Positions 51,428 through 61,620 are shown, numbered from the stretch's first letter. The stretch is 64,000 bases of DNA from Bartonella elizabethae F9251 = ATCC 49927 (GCF_000518165.1 NZ_JADB01000004.1:62001-126000); one strand, 5' to 3'. A program made the numbers and translations. Notes: generated by a model not told the origin, from the letters alone.

Positions 51428-52381
51428 TTATTTAGGAGGTGTTTTGGGGGCTCTTTTCCAATATTGTTGTGCTTCAAAAATGGCAACCACAAATAACGAA
51501 ATGATGAGTGGTATGATCAAATAGAGTATTCTAAAGACAATAAGTGCTGCGATAACATCGGTTGGATTTATATTGGGCATACCTGTTATGAAGAGCGCTT
51601 CAAGAACGCCGACACCTCCTGCTGGCGCATTGGAGAGAAGCGTTATCGTAAAAGATGCAAGGAAAACACCAAGAACAGAAATAAAATGAATATCTGCATT
51701 GTAGGGGAGAACAGCATATATAATTCCTGCTGCTCCTAAAAGCTCTAGAGGGCTAATGAGGAGCTGTTGAATAACAATTTTTAGTCGTGGATAGGAAAGC
51801 TGAATTTTCTTGCCCAAGCGTAAGGGCTTCAATTGCAGCCAACTCCCAAACGTATAAAGTGCTATGCAACTGAGTAAAATTGCTCCAACTGTCGTTCCTA
51901 GCCATTCGGGAAGCTCTTCATGAATGAGGGTGATAATTTCGGGTTGCAAAACCAAAACGATCCCCAACAGTAAGATTGTACCGATGACAAAAGTAAAAGA
52001 ACAAAAACCTACTAATATGGCGATTTCTGTTCCATTTAATCCTTTCATTTTATAAGCGCGATAACGCACGACGGCACCAGAAAAAACTGAAGCACCGATA
52101 TTATGCGAAAGAGCGTAAGTTGTGAATGAACAGATCGCAATAAAAATCCAAGAAATTTTATGGCCTAGATGTTGTAAGGCGATACGATCATAACCAGCAA
52201 GAGCAGCATAGGCAAGCAGAGAACATAAACAGGCTAATAACCAGTGCTGTGTATTTAAATCGCTCAAACGTTCCAATACGTCTTCGAACGAAATGGCAGA
52301 GAGCTTTATATAAAGAATCCGAACAGATATCAGCATTGCTAAGATACCAATTAAGGGCCATATAAATTGCTTTATTTTCAC
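51428..52381 (-). CDS. YbhN/UPF0104 family membrane protein (LPG synthase TM-like)
   Basis: Membrane protein of 317 residues with about eight hydrophobic segments, matching the flippase-like region of lysylphosphatidylglycerol synthases (AGYDRIALQHLG, FTTYALSHNIGASVFSGAVVRYR, NAPAGGVGVLEALFI). The soluble lysyl-transferase domain is absent, so it is a stand-alone YbhN-type protein; such proteins may move lipids, which is inference. It starts with GTG at 52381, preceded by AAGAAG. It follows the antiporter gene by 24 bases and is probably in its operon. Confidence 0.83.
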   Translation of the reverse strand: MKIKQFIWPLIGILAMLISVRILYIKLSAISFEDVLERLSDLNTQHWLLACLCSLLAYAALAGYDRIALQHLGHKISWIFIAICSFTTYALSHNIGASVFSGAVVRYRAYKMKGLNGTEIAILVGFCSFTFVIGTILLLGIVLVLQPEIITLIHEELPEWLGTTVGAILLSCIALYTFGSWLQLKPLRLGKKIQLSYPRLKIVIQQLLISPLELLGAAGIIYAVLPYNADIHFISVLGVFLASFTITLLSNAPAGGVGVLEALFITGMPNINPTDVIAALIVFRILYLIIPLIISLFVVAIFEAQQYWKRAPKTPPK

Positions 52382-52405
52382 GCTTCTTTATCCATGTTAT
52401 GTTTT

Positions 52406-54148
52406 CTATAAATTTTCATGATTATGCATATTCTTTACAGACCTTTGTTCTGTTATATGCTCTATAATGCCATTGGCAATTTCTTCATCATCCGTTACTA
52501 CAACATCAGCCCCTAAATCAATGAGATAAGCTGTCTCTGTGTCAGATAATGCATGTGTGATTATCTGGATATCTTTCTGCATATCACGTATATTCACGAT
52601 ACATTCTCCGACTTCAATGGTACTTCGCATTGTAATAACAACTTTATGTGCATGATTTATATTGGCAGCGTTCATTATTTCTTGTTGAATAATATTGCCA
52701 CAAATAACCTCAAAGCCATCGGCAATTGCTTTATCAGCGAGGCGTTTTGATTCTTCCACAATTACTATAGGGTGATCTCTATTTATTAAAGATAATGCAA
52801 TACATTGACCAATACGACTATAGCCAATAATGACGATATGGTTGTTTTTTAAGGTTATTGGCAAAAAATCTTGGTCAGGATCTTGTGTATCAATATCAAT
52901 AATTGTTTGGGTATTTTGTGAAGAGGCAGAAATTTTTTCTAGATGTTTTTTTATTTTGTTACAGGCAATGAAAACAAGAGGATTGAGCAAAATAGAAAAA
53001 ATTGCTCCTCCAAGAATTAAATCATGAGCGTCATTGTTTAAAAGTCCTAAGCTTAGACTTAAACCCGCAAGGATAAAGGAAAATTCTCCGATTTGGGCAA
53101 GGCTTGCAGCAATCGTTAAAGCTGTTGCATTTGAATAGCGAAAAGCTTTAACGATGAAAAAAGCGACAGCAGATTTTCCAATGACGATAATAAATAAGGT
53201 TGCTAAGAGAGGAAAAAAATGAGTTAAGAGCTTTTCTGGATCAAATAACATGCCTACAGAAACAAAAAAGAGAACAGAAAAGGCATCGCGCAGGGGTAAA
53301 GATTCTTCAGCAGCATGGTGACTTAATTCTGATTCGCTCATAACCATACCGGCAAAAAAAGCGCCAAGAGAAAGAGAAACCCCAAATAAATGAGCGGCTC
53401 CAAATGCTACGCCTAGGGCAATAGCAAAGACACTGAGACGGAATAATTCGCGTGATCCCGATTGTGCGCTCATTTTTAAAAGCCACGGGATAACACGTCG
53501 CCCAATGACGAGCATCAATGCGATAAATATAATGACTTTCAGGATGGTGAGACCAAAGACACCCCAAATACTTAAATCCAACCATTGAATAAGAGGATCC
53601 AATGCTTCTTTGTTTGTATGGTTGAGGGTGCTTGCCAGGGAGGGAATGAGGACAAGTATAAGGACCATTGCTAAATCTTCAATAATCAGCCATCCAACAG
53701 CAATGCGGCCTTTTTCTGTTTCAATAAGATGACGCTCTTGCAAAGCACGTAACAGGATAACAGTACTTGCTATGGATAAAGCAAGTCCGAAGATCAAACT
53801 CCCGCTAAGGCCCCAACCCATAATCAGACCAAGACATAAGCCTAGAAAAGTAGAAAATGCCATTTGCGCAATAGCAGCTGGGACAGCAATCGCTTTGACA
53901 GATAAAAGGTCTTTTAAGGAAAAATGGAGCCCAACACCAAACATGAGCAAAATAATACCAATTTCAGCAAGTTGATTGATAATAACGGAATCTATTTTAA
54001 ATCCGCCTGTATTGGGGCCCACAATAACACCAGCTAACAAATAGCCCACAAGGGGTGAAATCCGCAAACGGCTAGCAATCATTCCCAAAAGAAACGCTAA
54101 ACATAAACCGGCAACAATGGTTGTGATAAGTGGTGTGTCGTGGAGCAT
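52406..54148 (-). CDS. Monovalent cation:proton antiporter-2 (CPA2) with RCK/TrkA-N domain
   Basis: KefB/YbaL-like antiporter or K+ efflux protein of 580 residues. About 12 membrane segments span residues 1-390 (RISPLVGYLLAGVIVGPNT, GLALSIASTVILLRAL, FGVSLSLGAFFAGMVMSES). The cytosolic TrkA-N/RCK domain starts near 415 with the nucleotide-binding VIIGYSRIGQCIALSLI. No C-terminal TrkA-C extension is obvious. The likely function is K+ or Na+/H+ exchange gated by NAD(H) or a related ligand. The ATG at 54148 has only a weak ribosome-binding site. Confidence 0.88.
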   Translation of the reverse strand: MLHDTPLITTIVAGLCLAFLLGMIASRLRISPLVGYLLAGVIVGPNTGGFKIDSVIINQLAEIGIILLMFGVGLHFSLKDLLSVKAIAVPAAIAQMAFSTFLGLCLGLIMGWGLSGSLIFGLALSIASTVILLRALQERHLIETEKGRIAVGWLIIEDLAMVLILVLIPSLASTLNHTNKEALDPLIQWLDLSIWGVFGLTILKVIIFIALMLVIGRRVIPWLLKMSAQSGSRELFRLSVFAIALGVAFGAAHLFGVSLSLGAFFAGMVMSESELSHHAAEESLPLRDAFSVLFFVSVGMLFDPEKLLTHFFPLLATLFIIVIGKSAVAFFIVKAFRYSNATALTIAASLAQIGEFSFILAGLSLSLGLLNNDAHDLILGGAIFSILLNPLVFIACNKIKKHLEKISASSQNTQTIIDIDTQDPDQDFLPITLKNNHIVIIGYSRIGQCIALSLINRDHPIVIVEESKRLADKAIADGFEVICGNIIQQEIMNAANINHAHKVVITMRSTIEVGECIVNIRDMQKDIQIITHALSDTETAYLIDLGADVVVTDDEEIANGIIEHITEQRSVKNMHNHENL

Positions 54149-54248
54149 GGATTATTTACTATTCTTGATCAAAAAGTGAATGAATGAAAATGCCTCTTAT
54201 TTCTTCGAGAAGAGAGGAATGATGTATCATATGTATTAAAGAACATTT

Positions 54249-56762
54249 TCATTTCGCTTTCGTATTTACACGATTATTTCGTTCACGCCACCAATTTCCT
54301 AGCAGCAGTAAAATAGGAGCAGCAATAAAGATAGAAGATGATGTTGCAACAATAATTCCAAAGACCATGGGCAATGCAAAATTATGAACGGCACTTCCAC
54401 CCCATATCGCCATAGGAAGCATAGCAAGAATTGTTGTGGCGGATGTAAAAAAACAACGGACAAGAACTTGATTAATCGACAGATCAATCAGTTCGCGCAA
54501 TGGCATTTTTTTATAAAGACGCATATTCTCGCGCATCCTATCATAGACAACAACCTTATCATTTATAGAGTATCCAACAATTGTTAAGAGTGCAGCGATG
54601 GCTGTTAAATTAAAATCAAATTGAAATAGAGCAAAAAAGCCGATCATTTTTGTGGTATCTAGAATGAGTGTGACAATGGCTCCAATAGCAAAGAACCATT
54701 CGAAGCGTAGCCATATATAGAGAGTCATGGCAATAGCTGCAAGAATGACAGCTGTAAATGCAGCTGTGGCAAGTTCACCTGAAATTTTGGGGCCAACAAC
54801 TTCTATTTGATCAAATGTGGTATCAGGATAGATATTTTGTACAGCTGTTTTGACTTTATCAATGGCGATGGTTTGTTGCGCTTCGCTCCCACTTTGTTTC
54901 TGCATGCGAATGAGTACGGTGTTTTCATTATCGATATTTTGCAGGCTAATTTCCCCAATATTAAGGGTAGAAAGCTTGGAACGCAGGGTTGCTAGGTCTG
55001 CTGGTGCTTTCGTGGTAATACTCATTTGGCTGCCGCCAATAAAATCAATTCCAAAATTCAAACCAGGTTTAAAAAAGAGAAAAACTGAAGCTATTGATAA
55101 AATAATTGAGACACCAATTCCAATGAATCGCGCTTTCATAAAGTGGAAAGTTGTATTTTGGGGGAGAATGTTGAAGGCAGAGTGAATATGCAATTTTTTA
55201 ATTTTCCATCTACGAACAATCCAAATCATGATGATGCGTACAATGGTAATATTTGTGAACATGGAGATGATAATCCCAAGCAACATAGTTACAGCAAAAC
55301 CACGAACGGGACCGGTACCAAACCAAAAGAGTAAAACAGTTGCTATAATTGCCGTAACATTTGCATCAACAATGGTTGCAAAAGCCTGTTTAAAACCACG
55401 ATCTAGGGCAGCAAAAGCACTCACACCTTTTCGACTTTCTTCACGGATACGTTCATTGATGAGAATATTCGCATCAACGGCAATACCGATGCCTAAGATA
55501 ATACCGGCAATACCAGGTAGGGTCAGCGTCGCACCGAGGAGGCTAAGGGCTGCAAATGTTAAAATCGTGTGGAGCGCTAGGGCTATATTGGCAATAAGCC
55601 CCCAAATTCGGTAGAGAAGAAAAATAAAAATTGCAACAAGTATAAAACCGATTATGCCGGTGTAAAGTCCCATTTGGATAGCATCAGCACCAAGATTTGG
55701 ACCTACCGTTCTCTCTTCAATGACTGTGAGTGGAGCGGGGAGGGAACCAGCGCGGAGCAGAGCAGCCAAAGTTGAGGCTTCTTTGGAATCAAAGTTTCCT
55801 GTAATTTGACCTTGCCCATTGGGAATGACACTATTGATGGTAGGAGCAGTTAAAACCTTATGATCCAAAACAATAGCAAAAGGACGGTTAATATTTTGTC
55901 GTGTTATATCGGCAAATATTTTTGCACCAGCAGAATCTAGCGTAAATGAAATAATAGAACGTCCTGGTATTTGCGGGTCGAAACCAGCGCGGGCGTCTTT
56001 AAGGACATTTCCATCTAAGGCAATTTGATCATAAATTGCATAATGTTGTGTTTCATCAGTATATCCAGGAAGAATGGAAACACCTATAGGGGGATTATTG
56101 GGGTCCACATTAGAGGGAACAAGATGAAAACTCATCTTAGCGGTCGTGCCTAAAAGATCTCGCAGTTGTTTTGGATCTTGTAAGCCAGGCAATTGGACCA
56201 TAATACGATCATTTCCAACCTTTTGGATCGCTGGTTCTGAAACACCAACTTGATCGATACGGCGACGGATGATTTCTAAGCTTTGTTCAATGGCGTTGCT
56301 TACACGATCTTTTATCCCCGCTTGTGTTAACGTGACACGGATTATTTCATTTTGAGCACTAATTGTGATGTTATGTTCTGTCGTCCCAAAACTGCTGTGT
56401 ATGGGTGTTATTAATGTTTTTAAGGCTGCGAGAGCTTTTTCAGTTTGTGATGCATCAGAAATAAGGGCAACAACACTATCTTCGACGATACGAACACTTG
56501 AGGTACGGATTTGTTTTTCACGCAACGCATTGCGCACATTGCTTAAAACGGTGTGTAATTGATCGCGTTTTAATGTTTTGCTATCAACTTCGAGCAGGAG
56601 AGAAGAGCCTCCTTGAAGATCAAGACCAAGGGCTACACGAGTGTCGGGTAAGAATTTTGAATTTTTAACTTGTTCGTGTGAAAATAAATTGGGTAAGGCA
56701 ATATAAATGCTGCTTAAAAGGATAAAGCAATAAAGGGTAGTTAACCAACGAGGTGTACGCAT
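54249..56762 (-). CDS. secDF: Protein translocase SecDF, fused SecD-SecF
   Basis: RND-type membrane protein that uses the proton gradient to aid Sec export. The 837-residue protein joins SecD and SecF. SecD covers about residues 1-520 with membrane segment 1, the periplasmic P1 head, VALGLDLQGGSSLLLEV near residue 43 and GIAVDANILINERIREE near 440. SecF covers about 540-830 with GLNFGIDFIGGSQM and VGYSINDKVVVYDRMREN. Both conserved Asp/Arg membrane motifs are present. Fusion is normal in Rhizobiales. yajC, the usual neighbour, is not in the window. Confidence 0.95.
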   Translation of the reverse strand: MRTPRWLTTLYCFILLSSIYIALPNLFSHEQVKNSKFLPDTRVALGLDLQGGSSLLLEVDSKTLKRDQLHTVLSNVRNALREKQIRTSSVRIVEDSVVALISDASQTEKALAALKTLITPIHSSFGTTEHNITISAQNEIIRVTLTQAGIKDRVSNAIEQSLEIIRRRIDQVGVSEPAIQKVGNDRIMVQLPGLQDPKQLRDLLGTTAKMSFHLVPSNVDPNNPPIGVSILPGYTDETQHYAIYDQIALDGNVLKDARAGFDPQIPGRSIISFTLDSAGAKIFADITRQNINRPFAIVLDHKVLTAPTINSVIPNGQGQITGNFDSKEASTLAALLRAGSLPAPLTVIEERTVGPNLGADAIQMGLYTGIIGFILVAIFIFLLYRIWGLIANIALALHTILTFAALSLLGATLTLPGIAGIILGIGIAVDANILINERIREESRKGVSAFAALDRGFKQAFATIVDANVTAIIATVLLFWFGTGPVRGFAVTMLLGIIISMFTNITIVRIIMIWIVRRWKIKKLHIHSAFNILPQNTTFHFMKARFIGIGVSIILSIASVFLFFKPGLNFGIDFIGGSQMSITTKAPADLATLRSKLSTLNIGEISLQNIDNENTVLIRMQKQSGSEAQQTIAIDKVKTAVQNIYPDTTFDQIEVVGPKISGELATAAFTAVILAAIAMTLYIWLRFEWFFAIGAIVTLILDTTKMIGFFALFQFDFNLTAIAALLTIVGYSINDKVVVYDRMRENMRLYKKMPLRELIDLSINQVLVRCFFTSATTILAMLPMAIWGGSAVHNFALPMVFGIIVATSSSIFIAAPILLLLGNWWRERNNRVNTKAK

Positions 56763-56853
56763 GATATATTCCGCTAATAGGCAATCTAACAGTGATTCAA
56801 AGTTAAAAGCACGAGTAAAGTAAGATGATCGTTTTATAATTCAAGGAAAAGGA

Positions 56854-57243
56854 TTAGGTGTGTTCATGGGGAGGAGCTCGTTTATTTGAAAAATATTGCG
56901 TTTTGACGGTATGAAGTCGTTTATAAATAGCTGAAATTTTTATTGAAAAGAGTTCCAATGTTAGAACTTTTTGAAAGAGCCTCATAAAAATAGATTCTGC
57001 ATGGAATGTTACAATTTTTAGGGTTTTAGTTGTTAGTACATTCAATTGAACACACTTGTTGGGTAAATCAAATCTATTCGTTTTAATAATATTCCTAATG
57101 ATATTAATGGTGTCTGATTGTTTGATAAAAGAAGCACGCGTTCCTAGATTGCTTGTCAAAAATACACCCAAACTGGATAGAAAAATCCAAGTCATCAATG
57201 GGAGCAAATTTTCTTTTTTGCAATAGAGGTACAAAAAAATCAT
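56854..57243 (-). CDS. Hypothetical protein of 129 residues (uncertain)
   Basis: Open frame upstream of secDF on the same strand. It has one hydrophobic segment near residues 15-32 (MTWIFLSSLGVFLTSNLG), then a basic region with no recognised domain. There is no clear ribosome-binding site before the ATG at 57243. The length is more than expected by chance in this AT-rich sequence, and the N-terminal half looks like a membrane anchor, so a small inner-membrane protein is possible. It does not resemble YajC. I cannot assign a function and it may not be translated. Confidence 0.3.
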   Translation of the reverse strand: MIFLYLYCKKENLLPLMTWIFLSSLGVFLTSNLGTRASFIKQSDTINIIRNIIKTNRFDLPNKCVQLNVLTTKTLKIVTFHAESIFMRLFQKVLTLELFSIKISAIYKRLHTVKTQYFSNKRAPPHEHT

Positions 57244-57420
57244 GCGAGAGTGTCTTCTTTAATCTTATTAAGTTCAGCTTACAATTATTCCCTCTTATTA
57301 TCAGTATTATAGGATAAGGGAAAGCTTTTATAAGATTATTCTACAAAAGTTGAAAATATCTGCCTTATACTATATTTAAAAAAGAGCAGATAAAATACTT
57401 TTTGTATACCTAAGGTAGAT

Positions 57421-59796
57421 ATGTATTCATTTTGTAGAAAAAATACCCATATACTTTTCCTTCTTTTGGGGATTGTCGTTGTTTTTAATTCTGGCGCATG
57501 GGGAAATGAGGGCGCGCGCGATACAATTGTCGAACAGACAATAGCTTCTTATTCAGTTGATGAAATTATTCAAAAACAACAGTTGATTATTGAGAATCTT
57601 GAAGAAAATACTGAAACTTTAAAAAGAGATTTTGACAGAAAATTAGAAGATGGGCATGCTCTGGAAGAATTGCGCTTACGTGCACAAGATATCAGTGAAC
57701 GTGCGCTCGAGGCAGCATTTGTTTTGCGTTCTCCTCTTAATGAGATTAATGCACTTCTTGATCAATTAACCGAGCTTAATCATGATGTAAAAAAACTGAA
57801 AAGTTCAGTGAAAGAATACGCTTACTTGATAGAGCAAAAAGCTAAAATTAATCGTATTATGCTTCGCTTTGAAGCAATTTTTTTGGCGACAAATAGAATA
57901 GCTGAACTTTCTATTTCTCAATCTCGTGAGCTTTTTAAACGCACCCTGACCGATAGGCTTGAATTTTCGATACCGATGATTCAACATCTTATCCAGAAAA
58001 CAAAAGAAGCTTCATCAGATTTTCTTTTGCTGTTGAGTTCTTGGTGTGGTTTTATCTTTTATTTCAAGCCGTTACAGCTTTTTCTTTGCTTTTTGATTCC
58101 ACTTTTCATCACTTTGGGACTTTCATATTTTTCTCGTAAGATTCTTGTCCATGTATATTGCCATTTTACCAAGTCTAATGAGGAAATATCCTATTTACAA
58201 CGCTTATTGATCGCCTTTATTTCAGTTCTTCTCCCTTCGCTTATCTGTGTTCTTTGCGTTTATCTTGTGTTATTTTTGTTTCGTAATTTTAATTTAGATC
58301 CAGGTAAGCTTACAACTGTTTTTAATACGATCGGTTGTCAAATCATTTTAGTCTTTTTAATCAATCGCTTAGCAGTTGTTCTTTTATCATCAAATATGCC
58401 CCATATACGTCTTTTCAATGTTGCACCATCATCGGCTTATCAATTGGTGATTTTACTCACTTCTTTAGGGGGTGTTTTGGCATTTGATGCTGTTTTTGAT
58501 AGTATTTATCAAATTATTTCAGCACCTCTATCTTTGACAATTGCTAAAAGTTTTATTGCTGTTTTTCTTGTCGCGATATTGCTGTTTATAATAGCATTTA
58601 TCCCTTTGCGCTTTAGACGTCAGTCTTTTTTAGGAGAGAAAAGAGAAGCATATTTTTGGCCATTTTATATACGCGTTCCTTTTATTGGCTTGGGATTATT
58701 GCTCTTTGTGTTGAATTTTTTAGGCTATGTTGGTCTCGCGCGTTTTATTATGCAGCAAATTATGATTGGTGGAGCATTTTTAGTTCTCATGTATTTAGGC
58801 ATAAAAAGCGCTCAAGCAATTGGAACTAAAGGACAATTTATGAAGACAACTGTTGGTCATTTTTTGATGCAGAGGTTTCATTTAGAAGAAAAAACAATGA
58901 ATCAATTGGGAATTGTTTTAAGCGTTTTTCTCAATTTTTTTGTTGTTGTATTTTGTGCAATGCCAATCGCTGCACAGTTTGGATTTTCCTATTCCGATTT
59001 TAAAGCAGTTTTGTGGCAATCGGTGAGCGGTTTTCAGATCGGAAATATGACTCTTTCTTTGATTTCTCTTGTCACAGGAATTATTTCTTTTGGTGTTTGT
59101 TGGTTCCTTATTCGCCGATTTATTGATTGGTTAGATCATGTAGTGTTGGACCATGGAGAATTCGATTCTGGTGTCCGTAATTCTATCAAAACAGTGATAA
59201 GTTATGGAGGCGTTGTTCTGTCTGCTTTGACAGGATTATCAATGGCAGGTTTGGATCTTAGAAATTTTGCTCTTATTGCTGGAGGCCTTTCACTTGGTAT
59301 AGGTTTTGGTTTACAGAATATTGTTCAAAACTTTGTCTCTGGACTTATTATTTTAGTTGGAAGACCATTTAAAATAGGAGATTATATAGAGTCCGGATCA
59401 GTAGGGGGGGTTGTTAAGCGTATTAGTGTACGAGCAACAGAACTTGAGACCATTCAGCGCAAAACGATTATTATTCCCAATTCAAGTCTTATTAATAATA
59501 ACGTTAGTAATTGGACACGACGCAATAAGGTTGGAAGAATTGATATTCCGGTGACTGTGTCATCTAAGGTTGCTCCAGAGCATGTTGTTGAAATTTTATT
59601 AGAGATTGCTTCTTCGACAGAAGGTGTTTTAAAAAATCCTCTCCCACAGGTGAGTTTTACAGCATTTGATAATAAGAGCTTTTCCTTTAATTTGGCTGTT
59701 TATGTCCCTAATATTACCGCACCTTCTCATGTAACCAATACTCTTCGATTTGTCTTATATAAGCGCTTTACTGAGGAAGGAATCTTAGAATGCTGA
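57421..59796 (+). CDS. Large mechanosensitive ion channel, MscS family (DUF3772 type)
   Basis: Membrane channel of 791 residues releasing solutes under hypo-osmotic shock. A signal-like N-terminus (about 1-28) leads to a periplasmic helical, coiled-coil domain (35-175). About 11 membrane segments follow, then the MscS core. The pore helix is AGGLSLGIGFGLQNIVQNFVSGLIIL near residue 625 and the beta domain GRPFKIGDYIESGSVGGVV. The C-terminus stops soon after KRFTEEGI, where relatives often continue with an IPFPQ-like end, so the tail may be shortened. The stop overlaps the next gene by seven bases. AAGGTAG precedes the ATG. Confidence 0.88.
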   Translation: MYSFCRKNTHILFLLLGIVVVFNSGAWGNEGARDTIVEQTIASYSVDEIIQKQQLIIENLEENTETLKRDFDRKLEDGHALEELRLRAQDISERALEAAFVLRSPLNEINALLDQLTELNHDVKKLKSSVKEYAYLIEQKAKINRIMLRFEAIFLATNRIAELSISQSRELFKRTLTDRLEFSIPMIQHLIQKTKEASSDFLLLLSSWCGFIFYFKPLQLFLCFLIPLFITLGLSYFSRKILVHVYCHFTKSNEEISYLQRLLIAFISVLLPSLICVLCVYLVLFLFRNFNLDPGKLTTVFNTIGCQIILVFLINRLAVVLLSSNMPHIRLFNVAPSSAYQLVILLTSLGGVLAFDAVFDSIYQIISAPLSLTIAKSFIAVFLVAILLFIIAFIPLRFRRQSFLGEKREAYFWPFYIRVPFIGLGLLLFVLNFLGYVGLARFIMQQIMIGGAFLVLMYLGIKSAQAIGTKGQFMKTTVGHFLMQRFHLEEKTMNQLGIVLSVFLNFFVVVFCAMPIAAQFGFSYSDFKAVLWQSVSGFQIGNMTLSLISLVTGIISFGVCWFLIRRFIDWLDHVVLDHGEFDSGVRNSIKTVISYGGVVLSALTGLSMAGLDLRNFALIAGGLSLGIGFGLQNIVQNFVSGLIILVGRPFKIGDYIESGSVGGVVKRISVRATELETIQRKTIIIPNSSLINNNVSNWTRRNKVGRIDIPVTVSSKVAPEHVVEILLEIASSTEGVLKNPLPQVSFTAFDNKSFSFNLAVYVPNITAPSHVTNTLRFVLYKRFTEEGILEC

Positions 59797-60062
59797 AATA
59801 TATTTATACTTTAATGACAGGTATTTTGTTGAATATTTTTACCATAACGGCTTTTGCAGCAACAGTGAAAAATATTGATTTAAAGATACAGCCTCTCATC
59901 GTTGTCGAAGGAAGTATACCTTCAAAGTTTTCTTTAAATACACATCAAACAATAACAATTTGTATGAAGGGATGCTTTATCACTTTTCCTAATAAAGACC
60001 GTTTTGTAATAAAGGCAGATGACATTATAGAAATTAGTAGGGGAAGGGCAATTTTTAAATAA
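59790..60062 (+). CDS. Small exported protein, unknown function
   Basis: A 90-residue protein with a clear signal peptide (about residues 1-23, ending ITAFA) and a mature part of about 65 residues. Two cysteines (ICMKGCF) and mostly beta-like text end in IEISRGRAIFK. I do not recognise a family. The start lies inside the end of the mscS-like gene (ATGCTGA), so it is translationally coupled and probably expressed with the channel, perhaps acting in the periplasm. No partner domain is seen. Confidence 0.6.
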   Translation: MLKYIYTLMTGILLNIFTITAFAATVKNIDLKIQPLIVVEGSIPSKFSLNTHQTITICMKGCFITFPNKDRFVIKADDIIEISRGRAIFK

Positions 60063-60660
60063 AATGATTGAAAACTTTTGTTTTGAAACAAGTTTTAGAA
60101 GGAAATAAAATTGCACGTGTTTCATATTACCTTTTGAAAAATGATAGGAAAAAAGGGATGATTTTCCTGTAAGATAGTTTTTACCCTCTATATAGACAAT
60201 ATACATTATATATTTTTGATATAAAACATTGAGTTATATTTATAATACTTTTAATAAATATTTATTTTATAAAAATAATTACATCATTTTTAGCAATTTT
60301 AATTAATTTATCTCATTAAAAAAGACATGAAATATCCTTTTTTGTATTTTTTAGTGAGATAAATTTAATACAAAACGTTTTATATTTTCTCATTTTAAGA
60401 TATATAATAGATACTTTTATTAAATATTTATAATTTTAAGTATTTAAATTCTAATATTTTTAAATTTATTAAAATTTATTTGCTAAACTTCAATTTTGAT
60501 GTAATGATGTATTTATATAGTGATTAGTTTAAATGTAACTATATTTAAATATAACTATACAAGGAGTAAATGCGATTTTTTGGTATAATATTTTATAAAA
60601 CTTTGTTTTTCTAAATGTGATTTTTGATTATATTTAAATTTAGCAATGGGGTATAATTTT
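60063..60660. other. AT-rich leader region upstream of the hemin-binding protein gene
   Basis: About 600 bases, extremely AT-rich from 60200 on, with no supported gene. Long upstream regions are usual for Bartonella hbp genes. It holds the palindrome described at 60536-60559. Confidence 0.5.
60536..60559 (+). promoter_or_regulatory. Palindrome within direct repeats upstream of hbp-like gene
   Basis: TATATTTAAATATA (60540-60553) is a perfect 14-base palindrome, and TAACTATA occurs as a direct repeat at 60536-60543 and 60552-60559. Bartonella hbp promoters are known to be iron/heme-controlled by Irr through a conserved box. Whether this is that box cannot be judged from sequence alone in such AT-rich DNA. 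Confidence 0.3.
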
Positions 60661-61587
60661 ATGAATACAAAATTTCTAACAGCATCTATTTTTTCTTTTA
60701 TTTCACCTTCTATCGTACAGGCTGCTGATGTGGTAGCCCCAGAAGAGCCAGTACATCCTGTACATGTTGTTTCAGAAGTTGTTTCTTCTTCACCCTTTTC
60801 TTGGGCTGGTTTTTATTTTGGAGGTCAAATTGGTGGCTTTTCAAGTAAAGTTTCTGGAACAACGCGTGATGTTGATATTCCTCTCTATCCTGATGAGGGG
60901 AGTAAAAATAAGCCATGGGTGCCCCTTGAAAAACAGTATAAGCCTGAACTTTCTGGGTTTGTAGGTGGTTTATATGCGGGTGTTAATTTTGATCTTGGTA
61001 ATAATTTGATTGTTGGGCTTGATACCGATATCATTTTAACGGAAAAAAAGGATACAAAAACGAAATTTCAGGCTGATGAATCGAGTGCTAGTGGATCAAG
61101 CACTGAAGAAACTGAGTCTACTGGCACTGATACTGAAGGTACAGAAGATGGAAATGGAAAAAAGGCCAAATTTGTCCTTGGACAGCGTGGGGACTTTCGA
61201 TCTGATCCAGAGAATAAAGAAGAGAAAAATAGTTTAACTTTTAATCATACGTTCAAACAAAAATGGACGGGTGCCACACGGGTACGTGTTGGGTTTTCTA
61301 CTGGTCGGGTGATGCCTTATATTGCTGGTGGTGTTGCTTATGGACAGTTTGAAGATATTTTATCCACAGTTATTACAGGAGAAGAACCCTTCAATAAGAC
61401 AGAGGATGCTAAAAAAACGATGATTGGTTATACTCTCGGTGGTGGTGTTGATTTTGCAATGACAGATAATTTTATTGTACGTGCAGAATATCGTTACTCG
61501 GATTTTGGTAAAAAGAAATTTAAAGACGAGGTCGAACTTAAGTATAAGACGAATGATTTCCGTGCAGGAATAGCTTACAAATTTTAG
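60661..61587 (+). CDS. Hemin-binding / Pap31-type outer-membrane beta-barrel protein
   Basis: Outer-membrane protein of 308 residues belonging to the Hbp (Pap31, Omp31-like) family that binds hemin and host components in Bartonella. The signal peptide ends SIVQA near residue 22. The family start follows as SPFSWAGFYFGGQIGG, and barrel strands end in the C-terminal Phe (DFRAGIAYKF). A surface-loop insertion at about residues 140-165 is rich in Ser, Thr, Glu, Gly and Asp (SSASGSSTEETESTG). The ATG at 60661 follows GGGGT; the frame opens earlier at 60646. Which hbp paralogue this is cannot be decided. Confidence 0.88.
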   Translation: MNTKFLTASIFSFISPSIVQAADVVAPEEPVHPVHVVSEVVSSSPFSWAGFYFGGQIGGFSSKVSGTTRDVDIPLYPDEGSKNKPWVPLEKQYKPELSGFVGGLYAGVNFDLGNNLIVGLDTDIILTEKKDTKTKFQADESSASGSSTEETESTGTDTEGTEDGNGKKAKFVLGQRGDFRSDPENKEEKNSLTFNHTFKQKWTGATRVRVGFSTGRVMPYIAGGVAYGQFEDILSTVITGEEPFNKTEDAKKTMIGYTLGGGVDFAMTDNFIVRAEYRYSDFGKKKFKDEVELKYKTNDFRAGIAYKF

Positions 61588-61620
61588 TTTGTGTGGAAAT
61601 AAAGAAGCTCAAGTCTAACA

